A stretch of 64,000 bases of DNA from Cymbomonas tetramitiformis (taxonomy: Eukaryota; Chlorophyta; Pyramimonadophyceae; Pyramimonadales; Pyramimonadaceae): the NCBI GenBank assembly GCA_001247695.2, contig LGRX02027794.1:124001-188000 (forward strand). The letters run 5' to 3'. Both the position numbers and the translations under genes were made by a program. Of the stretch, positions 1 through 10,727 are shown in pieces; within the stretch, counting starts at the first letter, position 1, and each line of letters starts with the position of its first letter. Below the pieces are notes generated by a model. That model worked only from the letters and a program-made list of their open reading frames with translations, was not told the DNA's origin and ran no database searches.

Positions 1-430
1 ATTTGATATTCGGAGCAGGTTTACTAAGTGTAATAGTGAAATGTCCAGAAATTGCATCGTAAGTAACATCAACTCTATCTGCAGGCCTTGCAAACCCAAA
101 GTTGGCGACAAGAACATCTAAAATAATCGTTTCTAAAATAGTTTTAATATCATCTAAATCTGTATAATTTCCATCAGGTATTCGACATTCATAGTTTTAT
201 TCATACAAATCATCAGAAGTCGTATTAGCTATATAGAAAATTCCGTTATATTCATTGATGGTATACCAAGTCTTTGCAGCCGAAAAACTGTTTACAATTA
301 TCTTCAATTTGTTTGTATTTTTATAATTTGTTAATTGTGTTGGTATATTGATATTGATAATTCTGGAATCACCAAACGATGAAAGGTCTTCACTTGATAA
401 ATAAAGTGTACGTTCAGATATTACACTCAT
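1..430 (-). pseudogene. Polinton/PLV structural (capsid-like) protein, 3' part outside window
   Basis: Read from 430 downward. An open frame of 77 codons (MSVISERTLYLSSED...) reaches an in-frame TAA near 197, after which the same frame stays open to the window edge. The part after the stop has the pattern RIPDGNYTDLDDIKTIL, of the kind seen in jelly-roll minor capsid (penton-like) or fibre-like proteins of Polinton-like viruses, and the composition is the same on both sides of the stop. I infer a structural protein gene broken by a nonsense mutation. It is the terminal gene of the leftward cluster with the lipase. The family assignment is tentative and rests on pattern only. Confidence 0.5.
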
Positions 431-647
431 GACTATCTCTATTTATAATATCAATATAGTTTTTATTCATTTCAATATCTTCCTTTGAATCTCTATTCAA
501 TGGTAAAGGTAATTCAATGTTTCCATTATACATATCGTCATATAGTTTTGGTCTTTTGATATAATCATCAACAATCAATTCAATATAAAATGTGGATAAA
601 TCAGGGTACAAAATCTGAGCATTTTTTATCAAGTGTTCACGTTCCAT
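414..647 (-). CDS. hypothetical 77-aa protein of the Polinton cluster
   Basis: Starts MEREHLIKNAQILYPDLSTFYIELIVDDYIKRP. It is short, acidic-basic mixed, with no membrane segment and no recognised domain. Its 3' end overlaps the start of the capsid-like gene by about 17 bases, and it lies downstream of the lipase-like gene on the same strand, as in compact viral gene clusters. The wording NAQILYPDLSTFYIELIVDDYI resembles helical segments of small virion proteins, but I do not recognise a family. Confidence 0.5.
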   Translation of the reverse strand: MEREHLIKNAQILYPDLSTFYIELIVDDYIKRPKLYDDMYNGNIELPLPLNRDSKEDIEMNKNYIDIINRDSHECNI

Positions 648-706
648 AATTTACCAAAACATTATTATTTTTATCTGATATCACATTTTCGTTAATAGAT
701 GTATAC

Positions 707-1948
707 TTATTTGATTGTGATTTCTCTATTTCTATCAAACGATGTCGTTCTTTGAGGACCTTTGTTTGATATATAATCAGCCAATAATCTTGCTTCTAAG
801 GGTGCGTCGTCATGCAAGTATTTTTTGTCGATATCGAAATTCACTCCTAACAGTCCTAATGGATTCAAATCTTCTGAAATTCGATTGTTAAATTCATCAC
901 TTCCAACATTTTTTGAAGAAAGATTTCTTGCGTCATTCAAAGCATTTCCGAACATCAACACATCGAGTCCGGTCCCTATAGTATTAAATGTAGATTTCAA
1001 TAAATTTACCTTATTAACTTTGTTATTCTTTGGCATTTGAAAGAACTGTTTGAGATTATGCGGCGAAGTGATATATTGATACGGTGCTTTGAATAAATCA
1101 TAAGGGTTCTTGTTTTCGAAGTAATGAAACAACTTTCTATTTGAATTTGATGGTATTTTCAAAGCTCCCGCAGTGGCCCAATCAGTTACAACTCGATGAA
1201 TATTTTGTGGTGAATTACCATTGACCTTTGGGGTGAATACATGTGAAAGAAAGGGGTTGAAGGTCGTTGATTGAACATTGAATTTCTCACCGACATGAAT
1301 GGATTTCGCACCGCCCAAAGATGTCCCTAACAATTCAATGTCATGATTAGGATACTTTTTCAACGTGTCTAAATATACCTTTTCAGCCCTTAAAAATGAA
1401 TCTCGTGTTTCATGTTTACCTTTAATCACCGAAAATATGTCCGCTTTATCTTCATTTAAGTAGGATGGATTTGACGACGCACCGTGATATGCAATATGTA
1501 TTTGATTATTTCCATTATTGAGTACTACGGCGTCATAATTTGAAAGCTCCGGGTCGATATTGAATTGATTGTTGAGAATATCTTTATTCAATTGTCTTTG
1601 AGCGGTCACATAGGTGTTATGTTCATAACCGCCCGGAAATGATAAATCAGATTGATAATTTCTTGAACCGAGATAAGAAGATATTCCAACATGGAGAGCC
1701 TTTTCCCTAAGACTATTGGGAAACGATTGTTGAATTTGTGACGGTTGCAAATCACCTAATTGTTTGAACAAGCTATTCATTTGAACTCTATATCGTTTCT
1801 TTTCACTTTCATTTGACTCATACCTTTTATTCAAATCTGAAACTGAATATATATTATTGTTATTTTGAAAATCAAGTATCTTGTTCGATGAATTTAACAC
1901 TTTATTGTTGCAGAAATTATTCAATGGTGAGCACAAAGACCCTTGCAT
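707..1948 (-). CDS. class 3 lipase-like alpha/beta hydrolase of Polinton-like virus type
   Basis: A 413-residue open frame. Residues about 208-213 are GTSLGG, the nucleophile elbow of lipases, with Ser210 as the expected nucleophile. Upstream, QIHIAYHGASS (about 149-158) matches the beta-strand and oxyanion-loop region of class 3 lipases, where a G-T/G-A follows a hydrophobic strand. The N-terminal 80 residues are Asn-rich and low in structure. Lipase-like genes of this kind occur in some Polinton-like viruses, where a role in entry, membrane breaching or virion structure has been suggested; that role is inference. The gene is intact, unlike most of its neighbours. It is transcribed away from the DUF5754-like gene across a very short shared promoter. 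Confidence 0.72.
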   Translation of the reverse strand: MQGSLCSPLNNFCNNKVLNSSNKILDFQNNNNIYSVSDLNKRYESNESEKKRYRVQMNSLFKQLGDLQPSQIQQSFPNSLREKALHVGISSYLGSRNYQSDLSFPGGYEHNTYVTAQRQLNKDILNNQFNIDPELSNYDAVVLNNGNNQIHIAYHGASSNPSYLNEDKADIFSVIKGKHETRDSFLRAEKVYLDTLKKYPNHDIELLGTSLGGAKSIHVGEKFNVQSTTFNPFLSHVFTPKVNGNSPQNIHRVVTDWATAGALKIPSNSNRKLFHYFENKNPYDLFKAPYQYITSPHNLKQFFQMPKNNKVNKVNLLKSTFNTIGTGLDVLMFGNALNDARNLSSKNVGSDEFNNRISEDLNPLGLLGVNFDIDKKYLHDDAPLEARLLADYISNKGPQRTTSFDRNREITIK

Positions 1949-1975
1949 ACTAATATAATAACATAGACTATATAA
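1949..1975. promoter_or_regulatory. short divergent AT-rich promoter
   Basis: Only 27 bases separate the two divergent start codons (lipase-like on minus, DUF5754-like on plus). They contain TATATAA directly abutting the plus-strand ATG and TA-rich sequence facing the lipase. Similar ATATAA-ATG arrangements precede the genes at 12471 and 13092, suggesting an early-type promoter class in this element. Confidence 0.5.
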
Positions 1976-2266
1976 ATGACTTCTAATTATTCAATATCAC
2001 AATACACCAAAGATAAAGCAAATAAACTAAAAGTATATGTAAAAGTTTCAGCTAATAAAAATAAAAAACTTGATGTGTTTGATAAGAAAAATGATAAGAA
2101 AATAGCAAGTATTGGAACAAGAGGTATGATGGATTATCCATCTTATATAAAATCAAAAGGTATTAACTTTGCAAACAAAAGAAGAGAGTTATTTAAATTA
2201 AGACACAATAAATACAGAAATAAGATAGGGACAAATAGTTACTATGCTGATAAGTTGTTATGGTGA
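1976..2266 (+). CDS. small conserved virus-type protein (DUF5754-like)
   Basis: A 96-residue, Lys-rich protein. The order of motifs, a basic N-terminal strand (KLKVYVKVSANKNKKLDVFD), KKIASIG, DYPSYIKSKG, and a C-terminal RRELFKLRHNKYRNKIG...YYADKLLW, is that of the small DUF5754-type proteins encoded by many nucleocytoplasmic large DNA viruses, virophages and Polintons. Function is unknown; the basic, compact make-up suits a DNA- or capsid-associated protein. TATATAA lies directly before the ATG. It is intact. Recognition is from memory of the family pattern and needs a profile search. Confidence 0.65.
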   Translation: MTSNYSISQYTKDKANKLKVYVKVSANKNKKLDVFDKKNDKKIASIGTRGMMDYPSYIKSKGINFANKRRELFKLRHNKYRNKIGTNSYYADKLLW

Positions 2267-2463
2267 CAAATAAATATTTTACTATTTCTGTAATATGTTA
2301 ATATTCAACAGCAATTTCTAAACAAATATTTTCACATACAAGGAAGCAAGGAGGCAATTTCACAGCAAGTTAAAACAGCAAGTTAAAACAAATTGCACTT
2401 GTCAAAAATAATATACTCTTCAAAATATACAGTCATAAACCTTATCAAAACAGTTGAAGTTTT

Positions 2464-3089
2464 TTACTTTTCCTCCCGGACAGCAGAAGCTGTTTGGGGA
2501 ATACGCACTTTAATTGCACCCGCATCAAACTCTACAAATCCCGACTCTACCAACTTTTTGAAATACAGCAAATATTGAGCCGATTCAAGGGTCAGTGTTT
2601 TGCCAACCTCTGGCATCGCTGCCACGTCTAAGTTATCCTTTACAGTGCGACGGATGGCAGTGACACACTTCACATCGTCTGGGTGCGTTGCGGGGGTTTT
2701 TCCAACTTTCACTCTGTGGAGCTCCTCTGTCAACTCTTTGACCGATGTGTGCAAGTATGCATATTGCTCCTTTTGGTGTAATAATTGCGCCCGCAGCGAT
2801 TGGAGCTCGTGTGCAGCTCTGCCAGACCCGGTTTGGTGGGGTTATCTTCAGCTTGCGGGGAGGAAAAAACAGTCTCTTGAACTGTATTAATTGCTTCAAA
2901 AACCTTCTTTTCTAGAGCAGCAGCCTCATCCCGCATCCTGCGAATACAGTGCTCTAAAAACTGAGTCGTTACCCAGTTCCCTTTCTCAATAAAGTTCCGA
3001 ATAACTTTCGGGGTCTCGTCCAACTCGTGGTGCTGAGCATCGGTGTCCATATACTTCTCGTCAGCGTACAACTTTATAGGGTGAGCCAT
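2464..3089 (-). pseudogene. second ORF of a foreign two-gene unit, frameshifted
   Basis: Begins MAHPIKLYADEKYMDTDAQ at 3089, just after the upstream ORF ends, and shifts frame near 2820. Before the shift it reads DETPKVIRNFIEKGNWVTTQFLEHCIRRMRDE; after it a probable coiled coil (ELQSLRAQLLHQKEQYAYL) leads to LTLESAQYLLYFKKLVESGFVEFDAG. GC content is well above that of the Polinton genes on either side, so the unit looks foreign to the element. I do not recognise the protein. The pairing with the upstream ORF and the coiled coil would suit a gag- or nucleocapsid-like product, but that is a guess. Confidence 0.45.
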
Positions 3090-3114
3090 CCTGCACACCA
3101 AAAAAGCCTTGACT

Positions 3115-3741
3115 TTAATTGCGGGGTCGTTTGCCACCTCCTAACAGATTGCCTATAGTCTGAGCAATTGTGCCGCTCGCAGCGGCCTCCTCAGCGACAG
3201 GAGCCTCTTGGTCGTTATTCATCCCCAATAGGTCTACTTCTATAGGAGGTGCTGCAGCGATCGCGACAGGGATTGCTTGCTCGTTTTTAACACGGCTTGC
3301 ACGTTTTGCCAAAAGGGCTGCTAATAATTCGTCCTCTGTAAGGTCTGCCGAAGCCTGAACAACTTTGGCCGATGCCCGGACCCTGGCGGCTTTCTCCACC
3401 TTGCCACAAACCGACACAGCACGTTCGTGCCGCATCCACGGCACCAGCTGGTCCAAATAGCCCATATGGACTAAACAAGCGGACAGCTGATGGGGGGTGG
3501 GTTCCTCTAACACAAACTGGGTAGCTCCACCCTGATAAAACAATTTGACGACCACTTCAGACTTAAGATTGGGGTGCTCAGCGATTGTTTTTTCGCCGGC
3601 TAGCACCGCTCCCGTGCCTTTTGTGACTTTTGGTTCAGCCATCGCACGGTTTTGCTGCTCTTCATATATAGCAATTTGGTGCTCCTGAGCCATCTCTCTA
3701 CGCTCTTCGTATTCAAACGCGTCAATATCTTGGGATTCCAT
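3115..3741 (-). CDS. first ORF of a foreign two-gene unit, unknown function
   Basis: Starts at the ATG of MESQDIDAFEYEERREMAQEHQ. The frame is open further upstream, to 4101, but only through the 63-bp tandem repeats, which are open in several frames because 63 is divisible by three; I therefore take the later start. The product is acidic at the N-terminus, Ala-rich in the second half (LTEDELLAALLAKRASR), and ends GGGKRPRN. The stop lies 26 bases before the next ORF, so the two are probably co-transcribed. No family recognised. Composition differs from the AT-rich Polinton around it. Confidence 0.5.
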   Translation of the reverse strand: MESQDIDAFEYEERREMAQEHQIAIYEEQQNRAMAEPKVTKGTGAVLAGEKTIAEHPNLKSEVVVKLFYQGGATQFVLEEPTPHQLSACLVHMGYLDQLVPWMRHERAVSVCGKVEKAARVRASAKVVQASADLTEDELLAALLAKRASRVKNEQAIPVAIAAAPPIEVDLLGMNNDQEAPVAEEAAASGTIAQTIGNLLGGGKRPRN

Positions 3742-3846
3742 AGTAAATAGAAAACAGGCTGTGCGGGAAAATACCTGTTCAGAATTCTGGTAAAAAGGGG
3801 GTAACACGTTCAAAGGCAGCTGAGTGAACGTTTGGACTGAAAATAT

Positions 3847-4109
3847 CATGGCATCTGTATTAAATAATGTCTGTGTCGTCCCATATAACATGGCGTCCGC
3901 GAAAAATAACATGGCATCTGAATGAAACAATGTCTGTGTCGTCCCATATAACATGGCGTCCGCGAAAAATAACATGGCATCTGTATGAAATAATGTCTGT
4001 GTCGTCCCATATAACATGGCGTCCGCGAAAAATAACATGGCATCTGTATGAAACAATGTCTGTGTCGTCCCATATAACATGGCGTCCGCGAAAAATAACA
4101 TGGCATCTA
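3847..4109. repeat. 63-bp tandem repeat, four full copies plus 11 bases
   Basis: Units begin with CATGGCATCTG at 3847, 3910, 3973, 4036 and 4099, an exact 63-base spacing. Each carries the block CCATATAACATGGCGTCCGCG. Differences between copies are single bases. The array lies immediately upstream of the two-gene unit (minus strand), so a promoter or enhancer role is possible. Confidence 0.9.
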
Positions 4110-4408
4110 AATCCTATACAGATTTTAAATGAATTTTAAGTCGTAAATAAGCCATAAACAAATAATAATTTATTAAATTAAATTCCAAAAAATACTCAGT
4201 ATACGTAGAATTTCGCAAGGAATCCATTTCTGAAGTCAGTTTTGTAAAAATCGAAACAGAATTTTCAGAATTTAAGTTACACATTTTCGCGCGAAAAAGT
4301 AACTCGAAACGCACTTAGAAAAAATGAGCTTTTTATGTTCGCAAACATACTATAAACAAACAAACAAAAAATCGCAAGGAATTCGATTCTGAAGTCAAAT
4401 TTGGAAAT
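4110..4408. other. non-coding spacer with a short direct repeat
   Basis: AT-rich and without a supported gene. A diverged direct repeat starting TCGCAAGGAAT and continuing through TTCTGAAGTCA occurs at about 4213 and again at about 4371. The second copy touches the 3' end of the methyltransferase gene. This may mark the edge of the foreign insertion. Confidence 0.5.
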
Positions 4409-5132
4409 CTATTCTGAATTTTCGATGTTTTCTTTAGCTATTTCGAAGTATTTCTTATCAATTTCAATACCGATATAGTTTCTTTTGAGATTTTTACATG
4501 CCAAACCTGAATTTCCAACACCCATACAACAATCTAATACATTATCGTAAGGATTTGAGTAAGATTTAATTATCCATTCGAACAAATCGTACGGTTTACT
4601 ACAAGGATGTTTGCTTTTGTAGTTTCCATTTGAAAATTTGATTACACTTCTTGGATACCTTTTTCCATCTTTACAAATGGTTGGTGTTCTATCGGTGTAA
4701 TGAGTGTATAATTCTGTCCGAGGACCTTGACCTTGTCTTACATAGGGTTTGTGACCTTCAATCATTATTGGATTATATGTTGGTAAATGTTTGTAAAAGA
4801 CATATATCATTTCATGACTTCTCAAAGGCATTTGATTTGCATGATAAAAGCCTAATGACATCGTTTTCTCATATACGATATCATATCGAAACATCTTCTT
4901 ATTACTTTCAATAATGATATGTCCAAATTTAGTGGTAGTAGTAAAGATATAGGCTGAATGTCTTTTACCTATTCTCATTAATTCAATCCATAATTTATCT
5001 AAATCGAAAGGAATCTTGTCCCAAGAACAATTTGTTTGATTGTATGGTAAATCACAAATGAAAAGGTCTATTGAATTTCTTGGAATGTTAGGGAAAATGT
5101 TTAAAACAATCATCGTTGTGTAAATTCAACAT
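4409..5132 (-). pseudogene. N6-adenine/N4-cytosine DNA methyltransferase, one frameshift
   Basis: The product has the beta-class order: the catalytic motif reads DLPYNQT (a DPPY variant, near residue 30), a target region follows, and the S-adenosylmethionine site near the C-terminus reads LDCCMGVGNSGLACKNL with IGIEIDKKYFEIAKENI. Together these are the N6_N4_Mtase signature. The first residues (MLNLHNDDCFKHF) lie in another frame: one extra base in a C run near 5093-5096 separates them from the rest. It is divergent from the C5 methyltransferase with 44 bases between. It probably methylated element DNA when intact. The frameshift is at a homopolymer, so sequencing error is possible. Confidence 0.8.
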
Positions 5133-5176
5133 AGTATTAGTTTCTAAAAAATAAAAAATGATTAAAATAAACATAT

Positions 5177-5847
5177 ATGAAAATATTAGAACTTTTTTGC
5201 GGAACGAAATCATTTTCAAAAGCATTAACGAAAGAATTCCCAAATTGTGAAATAACAACGTTAGATATTCTATCAAAGTATAACCCAACAATACAATGTA
5301 ATATTCTTGAATGGAACTATCAAAACACATGTGTTCCTAAAACATTTGATGTCATATGGGCAAGTCCACCGTGTACGGAGTATTCTAAAGCACACCGACG
5401 CAAACCGAGAAATTTAGTATTGGCGGACGCTATTGTAAAACGCACCATTGAAATTATTGATTTTTTCAACCGACATATTGGTATATTGAAAACCCGGCTG
5501 ACGGTGGATTGTTGCAACATAGAGAATTTATGAAACCTTTAGAAATATACAAACACACATGTTGTTATTGTAAATATGGATTTCAATATAGAAAAATGAC
5601 AAACATATGGACAAACAAAGAACATCTAAATCTAGAAGTATGTAAGAAATATACTCCGTGTGATATCAAACAACAATATGGCAAACACATGTATACCGCT
5701 CAACGCACACAATCATCAAATTCCAAAGACAATATAGGAATACGTAATGCATATGTCATTCCACAATTGTTAATAATAGATTTAATCAAAGATTTGAATA
5801 TCAAAAGAAACAATCGAAAATTGTTTTTGGAAAATAGTTTCTTTTAA
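5177..5847 (+). pseudogene. C5-cytosine DNA methyltransferase-like gene, one frameshift
   Basis: Motif I is seen as LELFCGTKSFSKAL at the N-terminus, motif IV as ASPPCTEYSKAH with the catalytic Cys, and motif VI as ENP after the shift. The C-terminus carries HTCCYCKYGFQYRKMTNIWTN, a Cys pair plus aromatic block also present in the copy at 58628. At about 230 residues it is shorter than cellular C5 methyltransferases, as is usual for such viral forms. The frame breaks in a T run at 5461-5466, where one T appears to be missing compared with the 58628 copy. No ATG-proximal late motif is seen; the leader is TA-rich. Confidence 0.78.
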
Positions 5848-5880
5848 AAAAATAATAAACAAACTATACATATATCTTTA

Positions 5881-6355
5881 ATGAAGATTGTAAAGGTAAA
5901 AGATATGAACATCGATGTGCCAAATGGAAGTGCTTTCAATATCAAAACCGGACCGAACATGTTAAAAGCTCATCAAAATTCAATATTTATTGGAAAACGT
6001 TCGTCTGGAAAATCAGTCGCTGTGACTAACTATTTGAAAATGTTGAAAAAAGAAGGGTCATTACATCGAATATTTGTTATAAGTCCTACATTTAATTCAA
6101 ACAAAAAATTAATGAAGTCATTAGATATCGACTCCGAAGATGTGTACCAACCCGACGATGGTGCAAATGTTATTAATGATATTATTCAAAAAGCCGAAGA
6201 AGAAAGAGACATATATTTGAAATATCATGAAGACTTGAAAAAATGGAATTCATTGATGGACAAATTAAATAATAGAAACATCTTTATCGATGATATCGAC
6301 CCAGAATTATTGCTCGAATTTTTGACATCAGACGGTTTCGAAAAGCCTGTCAGGG
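5881..6355 (+). pseudogene. A32/FtsK-HerA-type DNA packaging ATPase, 3' end lost
   Basis: Residues about 37-50 are IFIGKRSSGKSVAV, a Walker A site preceded by a hydrophobic strand, followed by RIFVISPTFNSNKK, the arrangement found in genome-packaging ATPases of Polintons, virophages and large DNA viruses. About 158 residues remain. The frame then runs into the GTCATAC-rich foreign repeat at about 6346, so Walker B and the C-terminal third are missing. It lies downstream of the C5 methyltransferase on the same strand. The gene should have been about 250 residues long, so this copy cannot package DNA. Confidence 0.8.
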
Positions 6356-6620
6356 TCATGACCGATGACATATGTGTCATACATGTCATACGTGTCATAC
6401 CTGTCAGACATGTCATACCATGTCATGTCATGTCATGTCGGTCATGTCATATATTATTATGACAGTCGGTCGCGTCATATATTATTATGACAGTCGACAG
6501 TATGGTCGACCATGACTGTACATGTCGAGTCGCGTCATATATTATTATGACAGTCGTCAGTACGGTCGACGATGACTGTACATGTCGCCAGATGATAATG
6601 TCACATCATCAGGCATCCCT
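6346..6620 (+). repeat. GTCATAC/CATGTC-rich terminal repeat, copy 1
   Basis: Starts TGTCAGGG, runs through repeated GTCATACATG and CATGTCATGT units, then three hairpin-like TATATTATTATGACAGTCG segments with GGTCGACNATGACTGTACATG. The same order is found at 20809. It ends near TGTCATCGAGAG, where the copies diverge. Confidence 0.7.
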
Positions 6621-8927
6621 GTCATCGAGAGTTCGTACGTCGAACTCGAAGATGGCAAAGCAAAGATACATCTTGAATACAAACAAGAACCATCTTGGCT
6701 TTTAAGCATGTGCGGAACACGCATGCACAGTATGAACGAACTAGTCGTTATTACAATACTGGTCGTTCAACCTACGTCTCGGGTTCACAACCCAATGGCG
6801 GTACCATCTAAGATGATGGGAGACGTATGGTACAAAAGTGAGGAAGCGTTGTGCTTCAGCAGATCTTCTTACAGAGACTGCACTCACAACCCGCTATTAC
6901 GTACACTCGCATTGCTGTCCAACTTTGCAGTGTTTATTTGTATATTGATAATATATTCACGGCGCCTGTTTATCCCGCCGTATCAGATGGTATTCTAAAA
7001 GAAACTCGTCAAGGCACGATACTCGAGAACTCAAGTGGGTGCAGCGACAGACGTAGTATATTTTCATATTGTTCGCAGGTTTGCAGGTGGGCGCATAAGC
7101 GACAGCGCTCGCAGTGATATTGAATATCTGCAACTTGAATAATATACGCTTGCATATCGACAGCGCAGAGATTGCGCGAGGAGATTTTTCATCGCAAACA
7201 TAATCGCAGCAAATAGCGTCAGCAGAGAAGTCGTCTTGATTTTATACGCGACAAGGTGTGCGCACAGCGTACGAACGCATGCAGTGATGTCAAAAATTGC
7301 AGGAATGTCACAGTATACGAGATGCAGATGCGCGCACATAAAATGATCGTCAGCACATATGATTTCATCAAGTGCGACTGGACGTACATAATTTCATATA
7401 ACAGCGCGCTCGCATTCATATGCGACGTACATCAGCAATCAGCAGTATGCGACGTACATCAGCGATTTTTGCAAATGATCCCTTCGCACTGTTTACAATA
7501 ACCAGCGCGTACAATGATTTTTAGCCTGTCAGCACGATATGCATTTTCCATGATTTCATCAGATGCGATGAACGCTCGATTTTAGCGCGTACGATTCCTG
7601 ATGTGTCTACATGCAGTGAGACATACATATGTGTACGCGCGTCAAAACCATCTGCATAATGATTGTATACTTGCAGGGATGCTATGGACACATGATCGTT
7701 ATGCTGTTGTGGATACATGATCGTTATACTGTTGTGGATACATACTCAACGTGACAGATCATGAATAATCATCAGCGTTCATGCTTATCAGAAGCATAGT
7801 AATGTGTGTGCGGAGATTTCAATGGTTACAGCATGCACACACACATATGCACACATACTCACTTGCGGTTCACCAACATGCAGTACATAAAGAGTGCATT
7901 CAACATTTACCACATGTACATTATATGCTGAGTGACTGCAATACTGTGAATTGTGCATGATTTATCAATGCAGCTTGACCACGATAACAGCTGTAGCATA
8001 TATATATCAGTTTGATCACGTTAGCAACTGGTATACTAGCATCATGCTGTAATACATGAACATTGCATAAGCATATTGCAGTGCATGCTAAATTATATTA
8101 GAACCCATGATAGTATAAGGTGCCTGAAAGTAGTCTTAACACCATAATTAGCTTGTCATGTCCTGGTGGAGCTGAGATGCTCTTCAGATCACATGTACAT
8201 TCTATGGTGGATTACTGGATGGAATGCTCACCTGAGCTTCATGTGAAATCTATCCAGCAACTCATTTTGTAATGAGATTATTATGGAATTACAATAATCC
8301 CTAAACTTGATATATCATGTTAGATGTATTCAGTGCATGGTATGCTGACTATCTTACATGATGAATTGTCTAGGATATTGTAATATCCAGAACATATCCT
8401 ACTGTAAAGTGTGTAAAAGTTAACACACACACACTGACAAAAGTGCTAATCAGTAAGCACTGCATGCATACACACACACTGCATTGTATGTATTAACATT
8501 CACTGATTCAAAGTGAATTGATTAATTTAAATATCTACTATGTGTATGATAATGTACATACCATTTTCCAAACACATGTGCGTGGAAAATGTCAGTGATT
8601 GCGATAGATAAGGGAGCAGGATAAGACAAGATGCTGTAGGGCTGGATGGAGTTATCTCCAGACCCGAAGGCAATATACTGCACCCATTAAACAGCTGGTA
8701 ACTGTTGGGTGCAGTCCACTCGTCATTCCACATATCATCGCTGGAGCAATATCAACAACTACGTTGCACATTGACAGTTGATTCAGATCTGATCAGTTCA
8801 AATGCATGCAACTCTCAGATCAGTATCTACATGACATCTGATATAGTTGTTAAGGACAAAACACACATACAAATGTGTTGTGTTAAATTGCTGTGATTGT
8901 ATCAAGCAATGTCCAGATATGTTCTAA
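6346..8927. mobile_element. foreign insertion joining ATPase 5' part to polymerase 3' part
   Basis: The block begins CTGTCAGGGTCATGACC, followed by GTCATACNT-type short repeats, and its first ~270 bases match the sequence at 20809-21040. From about 7000 to 8900 it is AT-rich, with CA microsatellites and no supported ORF. Open frames at 6582-6998 are short and look non-coding. Both flanking Polinton genes are truncated at its edges, so this is not a simple insertion; a deletion, or recombination between two insertions, is needed. The right edge is near 8927, where the polymerase frame opens. Confidence 0.55.
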
Positions 8928-10360
8928 ATAAGAAATATCTTCAAAGAATTACAAAAAAATGACCAAAATGTTATCGATTTTGTAAATAGTTATAACACAC
9001 CTATCGTGTTCAGAGATGCATTATTTGGCGGGAGAACTGACCCTAAAAAATTATATCACAAATGTGGAGATAATGAAACAATTAGATATGTAGATTTTAC
9101 AAGTTTGTATCCTTGGGTTTTAAAATATTGTAAATTTCCTTCAAAACATCCTACAAAAATCTATCAAGAAATTGAATTAAATGGAGTTACTAATGTTGAA
9201 CAATTCTTTGGAGTAATAAAATGCACAATAATTCCATTAAATGATTTGGGAATGGCAGTTTTACCATTGAGGAACTTGGGACATTCTAAAATGGAGAAGT
9301 TGACATTTCCTTTGACAAAAATGACTGGAACGTGGTGCACCGAAGAGGTAAAATTAGCTATAAAAAAGGGATATAAAATTGAAAAAATTCATCAAGTTGT
9401 ACACTGGGAAAATACATCTTATAAAATATTTGAAAGTTTTACTAATACTTTTTTAAAAATAAAACAAGAGGCAAACGATTATCCTGAGTGGGTACAAAGC
9501 GAAAAAGACAAAGATTTGTATATTAAAAAATATTTTGAAAAGGAAGGTATATTATCAGAAAAAGTTAAAATAAATAGAAATGAAGGATTGAGAACTATTG
9601 CTAAATTATTTCTCAACAACTTGTGGGGTAGATATTGTTTGAAACCAAATAAAAGACAAAACAAATTCATGAATAGTGCTGAAGTATATAATATTTTATC
9701 AGATTCAAGAAATGATAATGTTCTAATTCAGCCAATAAAAAACAAAAATGGTGATGTTAAATATCAAGTTGGTTTTAATGTATTAGGTGAATATTCTGAA
9801 ACAAACTGCACCGTTAACGAAGTTATTGGAGTGTTTACAACGGCATATGCAAGAATGAAATTATACAATTTGATGACGATGTAGGATTTGACAATGTACT
9901 ATATCACGATACCGACTCAGTGGTATACATTGAAAATACAAGTAATAATCATATCTTCAAAGAACAACTTGGTGATTATCTTGGAGAACTGACCGACGAG
10001 TTAGAAAATAAGACATGCATTGAATTTGTATCAACAACACCTAAATCATATTCATTAAAATTTGATAATGGAACAACAATGACTAAGGTAAAAGGATTTC
10101 CATTAAATTATGAAAATTCTCAAAGTATCAATCATGAAGAAATCAAAGATATCATTTTATACAATCACGAAAAAATTGTGGAATTAAAATACGATGTTCT
10201 TAGAAAACCAAGAAAAATTGATGAAAACAAACATTATGCAGCTCTTGGTATAGAAACAAGAAGCGAAACAAAATCATTTTCATTAAATTATGATAAAGGA
10301 TACATTCAGTGGGACAATTTCAATATTTTACCTTGGGGACATAAAGATATTCCTTTATAA
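8928..10360 (+). pseudogene. pPolB: protein-primed family B DNA polymerase (Polinton type), 5' truncated and frameshifted
   Basis: The polymerase motifs are clear: motif A at about 9090 (YVDFTSLYPWV), motif B at about 9602 (AKLFLNNLWGRY) and motif C at about 9901 (YHDTDSVVY). The insertion between motifs A and B and the KxY-like end (KHYAALGIETRSETKSF) fit protein-primed polymerases. The exonuclease and TPR1-proximal N-terminal part is absent; coding sequence begins at the edge of the foreign block. A one-base shift near 9871, just before motif C, separates two open frames. It is followed by the integrase gene after two bases. The gene replicated the element when intact. Confidence 0.9.
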
Positions 10361-10727
10361 TAATGAGCAAGTCAATCACTGAAAAACAAATACAAGACTT
10401 TTATCTGAATCCTGAAATAGGACTAAGTGCCGTATCACCATTTACGGCCAAATTAAAATCTCTTGGTTATAAAGTCACACAAAAACAAGTCAAGGAAGCT
10501 ATAGAAAAAACTGAAGTCAATCAAACCTTTTCTCAAAAAAAGAAAATCAATAGAAAAGAGTTATTTCCTATTTACGGCAAAGACCCTAACAAGAATTATG
10601 TTCAGGCTGATTTAGCATTTATTCCTGAATTCAAAAAACAAAATAGAGGTTACTCCGTTATATTGACGGCTATTAATATCAATACACGAAAGGCCTATGC
10701 ATATCCATTAAAATCCAAAACTGTTAA

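Noticed and set aside
3847..4109. Repeat-coded proteins of 86-90 residues in the 63-bp array
   Set aside because: Open on both strands and in several frames simply because the unit is a multiple of three.
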